Source: Methylovulum sp.
GTDB lineage: Bacteria > Pseudomonadota > Gammaproteobacteria > Methylococcales > Methylomonadaceae
Direction: 5' to 3'
NCBI GenBank assembly: GCA_028712695.1
Contig: JAQTQZ010000014.1
Coordinates: forward strand, 1 to 64,000
DNA length: 64,000 nt
In this document: positions 37,029 through 44,720 of the stretch, piece after piece
How the letters are laid out: every line of letters begins with the position of its first letter
How positions within the stretch are numbered: the first letter of the stretch is position 1
Notes under the pieces: model-generated
The model's input: the letters and a program-made list of their open reading frames with translations, nothing else
Database searches by the model: none
What the model was told of the DNA's origin: nothing
Position numbers and translations under genes: made by a program

Positions 37029-37093
37029 CGCCAGCATTTTTCGCAAAAGCTGAAATGGGATCCGTCCGATCTCAACGGCGAAAAATGCTGGCG
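37029..37093. repeat. Perfect 16-bp inverted repeat with a 33-base centre
   Basis: CGCCAGCATTTTTCGC (37029-37044) and GCGAAAAATGCTGGCG (37078-37093) are perfect reverse complements, beginning 18 bases after the stop codon of the secreted-protein gene. There is no T-run behind either arm, so a dispersed palindromic element is at least as likely as a terminator. Confidence 0.65.
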
Positions 37094-37873
37094 ACCATTA
37101 CCTTCGGCTACCCGCATTCGTCCTTATCATGGTTAGCCCTATGCCGGTTATTCAGGGAAGCTGTCTATTGAATAAATCCCGACGGCTTCCCCCCTCATTC
37201 CTGATCCTGGCGATCAAAAATTTTTAATCCTCGTGGTAGTTGGACAAGCCGAGGCATTAGTCACGGGCGATACTGACATTCAATCCAGTTTCAGATGCCG
37301 CCGATTATGACTTTGGCTGAATACAAAGCAACAATTCATCTGCACTGCTTTTGTGAATTACCTAATCTTTTGTGCTTCGTTGAGATGCGCTGAACTTTTA
37401 AAACACGCACTGCGGTATTACAGGAGGTTGGAAGGTGCTCATCACTCCCCCAACTTATGCGCTTATGTTAAAACACTTACTGTTGTCTTATTCGTATTCA
37501 ATCACCGCAGCTGTCGCCACATCACAAAAAGCGTAGCTCGAATAAGTCTGTTCTAGCGTAAGCAAGAGTGGGTTTATTACGGCGCAACGCCGCCAAAACT
37601 TGCCAGAAACCCCCTCTCTGCGCTGCACGCTTGCCCAGCCTATAATGTGATATTTTGAAAACAGCCAATAGCCAGCTTGCCCGTATGAAGTTCAGCGCAT
37701 CAACGCCAAAACCCACATGACTTAAATCTTGGAAAAGATGCCATACGCGGCACCCGCAGAAATCATCCGGCTTGCTTCCGGCTTTTATAGCATAATAAGG
37801 CTATCATCTGGCACACAGGCTGTTGTAGCCGGTTCCTTTTAAATATCCCCATTAATTTTTTAAAACACTCTCA
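37094..37873. other. Gene-free stretch before the CAAX protease gene
   Basis: 780 bases in which all frames are short and none resembles a known protein. Repeated TTTTAAAACAC or TTAAAACAC words occur at about 37397, 37470 and 37859, similar to the ends of the elements at 27.5 and 29.3 kb, but I cannot define an element here. Confidence 0.4.
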
Positions 37874-38473
37874 ATGGACAAATCTTTCCTCAAATTTACC
37901 GATTTTTTTAACGCCGCCTGTTTTTTTGAAGCTTCACTGATTTTAGTCGCGCTATTTTTAGGCTGGATCGTTGACATTAATCCTTTCAAGATGATTTTTT
38001 TCTCTAGCACCGCTATTTTTTATGGCGTAATCGGTACAGTGCCGTTATTTTTAATGTTTATGGCGTTGGAACAATTGCAGCAAGAGTCTGTGGTGAAGAT
38101 CAGGAAATTTCTTTTGCAAACTTTAGGCCCAGGGCTGTTGCGTTACAACTGGACTCACTTACTCTTACTCGCCGCCATTGCCGGGTTATCGGAAGAGCTG
38201 GTTTTTCGTGGCGTGCTCCAACCTTGGCTGGAATCCCACTGGGGTGTAACCGTTGGATTATTTGGCAGTAATCTGATTTTTGGCTTGGTGCACGCCGTCA
38301 CGCCGCTTTACGCTGTGCTGGCGACAGGGGTTGGCCTGTATCTGGGGTTAGCTCTGGATTTTGGTGGCGAGAGAAACTTACTGACACCAATAATCATTCA
38401 TGGCCTTTATGATTTTCTGGCGTTTATCGCGTTGATGCGGGTTTACCGTGCCAGTCTATCGACACCGCATTAA
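37874..38473 (+). CDS. CPBP-family intramembrane glutamic endopeptidase
   Basis: A polytopic membrane protein of 199 residues belonging to the CAAX-protease/bacteriocin-processing (Abi, PF02517) family. Motif 1 is GLSEELVFRGVLQPWL with the paired catalytic Glu-Glu and the Arg. Motif 2 is IFGLVHA with His, and motif 3 is PIIIHGLYDFLAF with the second His. About five membrane spans are visible. The substrate is unknown, and nothing nearby looks like a bacteriocin. It converges on the TPR lipoprotein gene. Confidence 0.87.
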   Translation: MDKSFLKFTDFFNAACFFEASLILVALFLGWIVDINPFKMIFFSSTAIFYGVIGTVPLFLMFMALEQLQQESVVKIRKFLLQTLGPGLLRYNWTHLLLLAAIAGLSEELVFRGVLQPWLESHWGVTVGLFGSNLIFGLVHAVTPLYAVLATGVGLYLGLALDFGGERNLLTPIIIHGLYDFLAFIALMRVYRASLSTPH

Positions 38474-38489
38474 ATCGCCTTATTCAGTT

Positions 38490-38519
38490 GGGCGGCAAAA
38501 CCATAGGCTTTTGTCGCCC
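38490..38519. terminator. Hairpin between convergent genes
   Basis: GGGCGGCAAAA and TTTTGTCGCCC pair with one mismatch around an 8-base loop, between the CAAX protease stop and the TPR gene stop. It may terminate either gene. No long T-run is present. Confidence 0.5.
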
Positions 38520-38537
38520 ACAATCATTCAAATCACC

Positions 38538-40940
38538 TTAGTTTGCCGCTAACGTTTTCAAGCGTTCTTTAGCTTCGTTTAACCCATTAAAATTAGCTTT
38601 GCTATCAATGGCTTTCTGGAGATAGTCTTTAGCCTGTGGCTTATCACCTAATTTTAAATAGGCCATACCCAAGTGATAATTGCTTGCGGCAATATCAGGC
38701 TTTAAGGCATGCACTTTTAATAGGATTTGTTTGGCTTTTTCATAATTATCCTGTTTATAAGCAACCCACGCTGCCGTATCGAGCAGATATGGGTCGTTAC
38801 TTTGCGCTAAGGGCTCTGCCAGTTGCGCCAAGCGCTTCAGGCTTGCGCTATCTTTTGCATAAGCGGTCATATAGCTTGCAAGACTATTGATTGCGCTTAG
38901 CGAATCAGGGTTTTGCTTATAGACTTCCTCATACAAGGCAATGACTTTGTCATGCTCGCCATTTTCGTGATAAATCTGTGCCAAATCGTTGATTAATTCC
39001 GCTGAATTTTTAGTGTTTTTAATGCCTGTTGTTAACACCTTAACGGCTTCAGCCGGTTTTTTTTGCAGTCGGTCAATAAGCGCTAAATTACGGTAAGGTT
39101 TTGTCCACTCAGGCTTTATAGCGATTGCCTTTTGAAAAGCAACGGCCGCATCATTAAGTTTTTTGGCATGGGTATAAACGCCACCCATCAGATTGTAAGC
39201 AAAAAAATGGCTAGGTTGCGCCTTAACAATTTCATTTAGCTTATTTAAGGCTTTATCGGATTGTTTCAGTTGTAAGTAGCTGTTAATCAATTGGTTTAGT
39301 GGCTCAACAGATTGCGGCTGTTTTTGCAGCGCAAGGGTAAAGCGCGGAATGCTTTTGTCGAATTTCCCTTCCGCTTGGTAGGCTAATCCAGATAAGTAAT
39401 AGCCTGTCGCTTCGTCAGGAAAGTTATTTTCAAGTTGCTTAGCGACCTGCTGCGCTTGTGCCCATTGTTGTTGCGCCAAATAAATTTTGAATAAGGCCTC
39501 CAAACCATTTTTGCTATTTGGGTTCAGCTTAAATAGGGCGCTAAGGTGCCGCTCAGCCTGTTGCACATCGCCTGTCTGTACGAGCAAGTTCACTAAATCC
39601 AACCGTGCAATTTCATCTTTGTGGGCTATTGCCAATATTTTTTCTAGGTTCTCCCTCGCCAACACTGGGTTTTTATTAAGTAAATGCGCGGCGCTCAGTA
39701 ACTTAAGCGCTTTGATGTTATCCGGTTGGCCACTTAAAACCGCACGGAGCACCGTTATTGCCTCGGCCACCCGATTATCGGCAAGCGCGATTTCACCGCG
39801 TAAAACCAAGGCATCGACATCCTCTGGATTATTAGCCAGTATTTCTTTTACAAGTGTTTTAGCCTGCCCGCTACGCTGCGTAGCCAAATATAGCCGCGCC
39901 AATTTGTTACGCGCCCTGTCGGCCTGCTGGCCTTCTTTGGCCAATTCAACAACGTCTTTCAACGTTTCTTCTACATCATCAGGCTGCTTTTGCCCCAGCT
40001 GTAAGTCCGCCAGCTTAAAACGCAATTCATAATTGTCAGGTTGCTCATCAATCATCGGAATTAATTCTGCAATAGCCACTTCCGGTGTTCTTTTTGTGGC
40101 AAGAAACTCAACTAAGATCAATTTAGCCTGCCCATCTTCAGGCAAATCAGTAACGGCTGTCCGCAATACGCTCTCGGCCGAATCCAATTGATTGCTTTCA
40201 ATTAAAAACATCGCCAACCGTTTTCGATGGATCAATTGCTTAGGCTCAATTTTGATAATGGACTCTAACGAATCACGCGCTTTGGGTAATGCCTTGGTCT
40301 GCAAATAAAGATTTGCCAGCAACAATCGCTGTGCGATATTTTCGGGATATTTATCAATATTGTGTTGCAACAAGCCGATGGCCTTATCCAATCTGCCTGT
40401 TTTGGCATTCAATGATGCCAACAATAAAATTGCTGGAATATCATCAGGTTTCTTTTGTAATGCCTGTTCAGCTTTAACAAATGCCGCATCGCTGTTGTTT
40501 TGTGCGGATAAAACACCACCCATCAGAACCAATGCTGCACTATTTTCACCGTCCAGCGCCAAGGCTTCCTTAGCCATTTTTTCTGCTTCATCAGTTTTTG
40601 ACATTAACAAATACAGCTGTCCAAGCTTGACCCGCGAGTTTAGATGCTCGCTATCCTGTTTGACAATAATTTGATATTGGTCAAGGGCATCTTGTATATC
40701 GCCTAGTTTGCTGAGTTCTTCCGCAATCTGATATCGGCTGCCAGTATTTTCCGGCTCTACGGCCGCCGCCTTGTTAAAAGCAACCTGCGCTTTTTTATAC
40801 TCCCCTGCTTTAAACAAGGATTTTCCTTCTTCAATATAACCCGTCCTGCGTGTCTCAGAGCCATCACAAGCCAATAGCATACCCACCAGATTTATTAACA
40901 ATAGCTTTATGAAACTGTTTGATGTTGATGACATAAACAT
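38538..40940 (-). CDS. Large TPR-repeat lipoprotein
   Basis: About 800 residues. The signal peptide SFIKLLLINLVGMLLAC ends at a lipobox (LLAC), so the mature protein is lipid-anchored. The rest is a near-continuous array of tetratricopeptide repeats (about 20 copies; for example YIEEGKSLFKAGEYKKAQVA and NYHLGMAYLKLGDKPQAKDY). It resembles the PEP-CTERM-associated TPR lipoproteins (PrsT-like), but no PEP-CTERM/exosortase gene is in the window. The frame is open to 40988; the ATG at 40940, which follows TAGGAT and precedes the signal peptide directly, is chosen. A strong terminator separates it from the upstream coiled-coil gene, so it has its own promoter. It is the last gene of the two-partner-secretion/TonB block. 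Confidence 0.85.
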   Translation of the reverse strand: MFMSSTSNSFIKLLLINLVGMLLACDGSETRRTGYIEEGKSLFKAGEYKKAQVAFNKAAAVEPENTGSRYQIAEELSKLGDIQDALDQYQIIVKQDSEHLNSRVKLGQLYLLMSKTDEAEKMAKEALALDGENSAALVLMGGVLSAQNNSDAAFVKAEQALQKKPDDIPAILLLASLNAKTGRLDKAIGLLQHNIDKYPENIAQRLLLANLYLQTKALPKARDSLESIIKIEPKQLIHRKRLAMFLIESNQLDSAESVLRTAVTDLPEDGQAKLILVEFLATKRTPEVAIAELIPMIDEQPDNYELRFKLADLQLGQKQPDDVEETLKDVVELAKEGQQADRARNKLARLYLATQRSGQAKTLVKEILANNPEDVDALVLRGEIALADNRVAEAITVLRAVLSGQPDNIKALKLLSAAHLLNKNPVLARENLEKILAIAHKDEIARLDLVNLLVQTGDVQQAERHLSALFKLNPNSKNGLEALFKIYLAQQQWAQAQQVAKQLENNFPDEATGYYLSGLAYQAEGKFDKSIPRFTLALQKQPQSVEPLNQLINSYLQLKQSDKALNKLNEIVKAQPSHFFAYNLMGGVYTHAKKLNDAAVAFQKAIAIKPEWTKPYRNLALIDRLQKKPAEAVKVLTTGIKNTKNSAELINDLAQIYHENGEHDKVIALYEEVYKQNPDSLSAINSLASYMTAYAKDSASLKRLAQLAEPLAQSNDPYLLDTAAWVAYKQDNYEKAKQILLKVHALKPDIAASNYHLGMAYLKLGDKPQAKDYLQKAIDSKANFNGLNEAKERLKTLAAN

Positions 40941-41075
40941 GAATCCTATTCGATTTTTTTGATTTTTGAAAATTGACATAATAAGCACCAGAACGGCTTA
41001 CTTATCAATTAGAAAGCGCACGTTTTGGCACTATTCGGGGAATTATTTCTGACACTGGAATTCAGCGCTATTGAC

Positions 41076-41100
41076 AAAAACCCTCGTTTGAAAACGAGGG
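41076..41100 (-). terminator. Intrinsic terminator after the coiled-coil gene
   Basis: On the minus strand CCCTCGTTT-TC-AAACGAGGG is followed immediately by TTTTTG. The 9-bp perfect stem plus T-run is a classic rho-independent terminator, ending the exbB-to-coiled-coil transcript before the TPR gene. Confidence 0.85.
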
Positions 41101-41184
41101 ATTAACTACAGACAACTAATTTTTTTACAAAAGCATGGCATTAACTTTTTAGATAATTTATGCCTCAAACTATGCGTAAGTGCC

Positions 41185-41823
41185 TTATTTTGTAGGAATT
41201 GAGGTGCTTTGAAACTTTTGCTTATTCAGTTTATCTTCGTATTCCTGAATGATAGTCTCAAACTCGACATTTTTTATCTGTGTTAAAGGTTCTGCACCTA
41301 GTAACACATCCATCATGCCTTTATTTTGGCAACGCTGATAACCATCAATAACTTCTTTAGCCCCTTCATACATTTTGATGTTTTTGCTTTCGCATGCTTT
41401 TAGTTCAGACGCGGTAAATTGTTGGCTACTTTGCAAGTTCGTGTGCTCAACAGTCAACTCGTTTTTCGACTTATTCAACGCATTATATTTATCAATGACT
41501 TCATGCAGCTTTGCTGTTGTATTGTCGAGACGGACACGAATTTCATCGGCGCTTGATTTCTGTGCAGCTATTTCACTGTTTAGCTTATCACCGAGTGAAA
41601 CCGCTGCGGCCTTCTCGTCTTCTATTTGCTTTTTTACCTGTTCAAGTTCAGCGGCAACCGCTGCATTTTCAGTTTTAAGCCGGTCACGATCAGCAGTGAC
41701 CTCCTTAACCATCATCTGTAATTTAGCAATCGCTTTGGCGCTACCGTTTTGTTTGGGCGCCGCACCCACTATGCCAGAAAAAAACAGACTAATTACCATA
41801 ACAAAAAACACTAATGATCTCAT
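41185..41823 (-). CDS. Periplasmic coiled-coil protein
   Basis: A 212-residue exported protein. Signal peptide MRSLVFFVMVISLFFSGIVGA. Residues about 30-150 form a long heptad-rich coiled coil (KLQMMVKEVTADRDRLKTEN and similar). The C-terminal part has two cysteines (KACESKN and YQRCQNKG), which could form a disulfide, and the end VEFETIIQEYEDKLNKQKF. The gene follows the porin gene after 25 bp and is the last of the exbB operon. I do not know the family. A periplasmic spacer or adaptor between TonB or ExbB and the outer-membrane components is a reasonable guess. Confidence 0.75.
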   Translation of the reverse strand: MRSLVFFVMVISLFFSGIVGAAPKQNGSAKAIAKLQMMVKEVTADRDRLKTENAAVAAELEQVKKQIEDEKAAAVSLGDKLNSEIAAQKSSADEIRVRLDNTTAKLHEVIDKYNALNKSKNELTVEHTNLQSSQQFTASELKACESKNIKMYEGAKEVIDGYQRCQNKGMMDVLLGAEPLTQIKNVEFETIIQEYEDKLNKQKFQSTSIPTK

Positions 41824-41848
41824 GACGCCAACCCTTTATCTGTAACCA

Positions 41849-43576
41849 TTAGAATTTTGTGTTTACATCTACGAGTAAAACATCGTTGCCATACTTAGGG
41901 CCAGACACCACATCGGTGCTCAACCAAGTACCTGTCAACCAAACGTTTTTCATCAAGCCATAATTTCCGCCAATCACCCAACCCTTCGCATTGGTGCCAC
42001 CCAAATGGAAGTTTGAATCGGTGTACGCATCCAGCACCGCATCCGCTTCAACGTATTTGTATAAGGTAAAAACACTCCATTTGCCAAAACGGTCCACTTT
42101 TGGCCAACCCACATCTGCCCTTACCTGCCAGGCATTAGTTTGATCCGCCACTGTGGTTTTACCACTGAGAATTTGTCTGGCTTGTGCTTTTGAAGAACTA
42201 AACCCTACGTTTTTCGCATAATCCGCACTCAAAACAGCATGGTAAGGCGCAAACCTAGCTATATCGTATGTTGCATTCGCGTTTACAATTCTAAAGTCTG
42301 ACGCCAATCCATACATACCAAATGTTTGTCCCGTCGCATCTTCTGTACAAATGCCGGCAACCGTATTACCGCCCTGCACAAAACCTGGCATAGAAGCGTT
42401 ATTATCAGGTGTGTTTCTAAAACATTCATGTGTCGCAGTAGTATTAACCCTAGCGGCAATATTTTCATAATCATAAAAAGCAACGGCTGCTTTTAAAGCA
42501 TCTTGGCTTTGAAAGCCCCAGTCCACACCAACTTGTCCACCAAATAGCCATTTATCGTGTGAACTGAGTGCAAACTCTTGCATCGGAAAAACACCCAATG
42601 TTGCAAATAGAGTACGGGAATTATTACTAGCCCCTTGTAAACCATCCGTTCCAGCAAGTTGATGGCGGGCAGTGGCGGCGAATCCTTCGAACGACAAATC
42701 GGCATCCCACACCATTTCACTTGCCCCGTAAAAGCCTCCGCCAGCGAAACCAGTTTGTCCGGGAAGTGTTACTCCTCCTACGTACCAAGGATTGGCAATA
42801 CGTCCGCCAGCAAGCGTCAGCCAATTATAGCCATCCGCATTCACTGCATCGTATTTAAGGAAAGCGCGGTCAACATTAATTTGATACTGGCTGCCCGTCT
42901 GGCCGAGCGTTTGGTTAGTCGAGACCGGATCAGGCACGTTTCCGGTTGCTAGGCGGATACCCGCTTTTAAGCCTTCGGCAATATCGGCATCGATACCTAA
43001 ACGTAACCGTTCACGGAAACGATGCCGATCATTAGATGTGTTAACGAAGCCATTCAACCTGGCCGCATTGACACCGCCAGCAGCATTAATGGCCTGTACA
43101 TTCTCAATTTGTCCATTATCTGATGCCATCACATCATTTTCGGAGCGCAATTGCAGGTCGCCTGATAACTTAAAGCGGCTGATCCATTCTGGCAACGCTT
43201 CCGGCATCCCCCATTTTTGAGTTTTTGCCTGTTGCATTACATCACTGACAACATCAGCACGAAGTTCCGAGCGCACTTGTTGACGAATTTCATCTTTGAC
43301 AAAATCTGGCACATAAGGTACACGTACTTCGCCTGGTTCTGCGGCTACATCGGCGTTTTGGGCGGATTGCTCCGCCACTTGATTTTCGGCATCCGCTTCC
43401 GCCTTTTTAATCATCTCATCAGCAACTTTTTCAGTCAAAACACCTTGTTTGACCAACTCTTTAATAAGATTAGTCGTGGTATTACGTAACTTCAGCAATT
43501 CTTCCTTTTCACCCGCCTGAACTACGCTTACCATGCCACAAAGCGCCAAAGCCATCAGCTGCTTTTTATTATCCAT
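41849..43576 (-). CDS. Outer-membrane porin (Porin_5-like) with helical N-terminal region
   Basis: About 575 residues. The signal peptide is KKQLMALALCGMVSVVQAG. The mature N-terminus (about 22-115) is not barrel-like: it is helical and charged (LLKLRNTTTNLIKELVKQG, LTEKVADEMIKKAEADAENQ) and ends PYVPDFVKDEIRQQVRSEL. The remaining about 450 residues are a 16-or-so-stranded beta-barrel (FRERLRLGIDADIAEGLKAG; GGNYGLMKNVWLTGTWLSTD), ending in KF with an aromatic last residue. This is the pattern of the Porin_5 family (putative porins). The frame extends to 43594, but AAGGGT is correctly placed for the ATG at 43576. It follows tonB directly. Confidence 0.82.
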   Translation of the reverse strand: MDNKKQLMALALCGMVSVVQAGEKEELLKLRNTTTNLIKELVKQGVLTEKVADEMIKKAEADAENQVAEQSAQNADVAAEPGEVRVPYVPDFVKDEIRQQVRSELRADVVSDVMQQAKTQKWGMPEALPEWISRFKLSGDLQLRSENDVMASDNGQIENVQAINAAGGVNAARLNGFVNTSNDRHRFRERLRLGIDADIAEGLKAGIRLATGNVPDPVSTNQTLGQTGSQYQINVDRAFLKYDAVNADGYNWLTLAGGRIANPWYVGGVTLPGQTGFAGGGFYGASEMVWDADLSFEGFAATARHQLAGTDGLQGASNNSRTLFATLGVFPMQEFALSSHDKWLFGGQVGVDWGFQSQDALKAAVAFYDYENIAARVNTTATHECFRNTPDNNASMPGFVQGGNTVAGICTEDATGQTFGMYGLASDFRIVNANATYDIARFAPYHAVLSADYAKNVGFSSSKAQARQILSGKTTVADQTNAWQVRADVGWPKVDRFGKWSVFTLYKYVEADAVLDAYTDSNFHLGGTNAKGWVIGGNYGLMKNVWLTGTWLSTDVVSGPKYGNDVLLVDVNTKF

Positions 43577-43596
43577 TGTTTTTACCCTTTGCATTT

Positions 43597-44256
43597 TTAG
43601 ATTCTTGAGGTGATTTTTAATTTGATCGGCTGCTCCATACCCGGAGGCGGCGGCTCATTGATCTTCTTATATTTACCAACCAGACGCGTAAGCAGATCAT
43701 CTATTTCGGAATCATTGCTTCCCCGGGTTAATTCAAACCGTTTGACAGTGCCATCTGGATCCACCCACAATTTAATAATGGCGGTATAACCTTTACGACG
43801 GAGGTCTTCCCTTTCGGAAATAATATCAAGGATGTCATTTTTAATAATATTGCCATACCACGCGTAGGGATTACCTCCGCCGCCACCAAACAACCCCTTT
43901 CCCCCCGGTTTTCCTGTCAAGCCAAACCCATCTGAACCTGTCGTGCCTTCGGCATCCAAACCTAAGTCGCCTGGCGGTGCCTCATCGGCAACGTCCGGCA
44001 TCTCTTCAGGTTCTGGCTCAGGTTGTTCCTCAAGCTGTTCCGGTTCCGGCTCGGGTGGCTTTTCAATCTTAGGAGGCGGTGGCGGCGGTGGCGGCGGTTG
44101 TGTTAACGTGACTGTTTGAATTTTCCTTTCTTTTTTTGCAGGCTTTTCCTCCATGTTACTGATCAAATGGACAATCAATACAATTGCGCCAACCAATATT
44201 AATCCACCAATAATAGTCGGCAAATACGCCCGAAAATGTTTTTTATGCTTTGTCAT
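43597..44256 (-). CDS. tonB: TonB-like energy-transducing protein
   Basis: A 219-residue inner-membrane-anchored periplasm-spanning protein. One membrane span (about 11-31; IIGGLILVGAIVLIVHLIS) follows a basic cytoplasmic head. A Pro/Glu-rich linker (about 50-95; QPPPPPPPPPKIEKPPEPEP) is followed by a Gly-rich segment. The C-terminal domain (about 130-219; YAWYGNIIKNDILDIISERE, then YTAIIKLWVDPDGTVKRFEL) is of the TonB_2 type. It lies 11 bp after exbD and with exbB and exbD forms a complete energising complex. No TonB-dependent receptor is encoded in this window. Confidence 0.9.
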   Translation of the reverse strand: MTKHKKHFRAYLPTIIGGLILVGAIVLIVHLISNMEEKPAKKERKIQTVTLTQPPPPPPPPPKIEKPPEPEPEQLEEQPEPEPEEMPDVADEAPPGDLGLDAEGTTGSDGFGLTGKPGGKGLFGGGGGNPYAWYGNIIKNDILDIISEREDLRRKGYTAIIKLWVDPDGTVKRFELTRGSNDSEIDDLLTRLVGKYKKINEPPPPGMEQPIKLKITSRI

Positions 44257-44267
44257 TACAGGCTTAC

Positions 44268-44672
44268 TTATTTAACCAAGTTTTGGGTAACTAGGCCGAT
44301 CTGGGTAATATCAAGCTTACCCAATAAAGCCAATACATTGACGATATTTACATATTGAACAGCTGCATCACCTTTAATAACAACCGGTAAAGCAGGGTTT
44401 ACCGCTTTGTACTGCTGCAAAGTGGATTCAAGTTGCTCCATGGTCACAGGATAGGTGTCTAAAAATATTGTGCCATCAGCAGTAATTGTAATCGCTTTAG
44501 TTTGTGGTTTTGCCAAACTTGGGCTATCGCTGGCTTTCGGGAGATTTACCGTAATCCCTTGAACTGACGCAGTTGTCATTAGAATAAATACAACCAGCAA
44601 TACATAGGCTAAATCCAGCATCGGCGTGACGTTAATCTCGTCATACGCTTCATTTTCTTCTTGTACTTTCAT
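44268..44672 (-). CDS. exbD: ExbD biopolymer transport protein
   Basis: A 134-residue component of the proton-driven ExbB-ExbD motor. The single span (about 18-40) begins INVTPMLDLAYVLLVVFILM, with Asp20 at the position of the essential proton-path Asp25 of E. coli ExbD. The periplasmic domain includes VNLPKASDSPSLAKPQTKAI, the typical ITITADGTIFLD and VVIKGDAAVQYVNIVNVLAL. It is the second gene of the exbB-exbD-tonB operon. Confidence 0.93.
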   Translation of the reverse strand: MKVQEENEAYDEINVTPMLDLAYVLLVVFILMTTASVQGITVNLPKASDSPSLAKPQTKAITITADGTIFLDTYPVTMEQLESTLQQYKAVNPALPVVIKGDAAVQYVNIVNVLALLGKLDITQIGLVTQNLVK

Positions 44673-44720
44673 ATTAAAAACTCTTGTTTATATAGCTATT
44701 GCAGCTGCCCAAAGCATAGT

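Noticed and set aside
38636-40674. Plus-strand frames opposite the TPR lipoprotein
   Set aside because: Shadows of a regular repeat protein.
38538-40940. PEP-CTERM/exosortase system because of the PrsT-like TPR lipoprotein
   Set aside because: No exosortase, PEP-CTERM tail or polysaccharide export genes are in the window; the TPR gene fits the TonB/TPS neighbourhood better.
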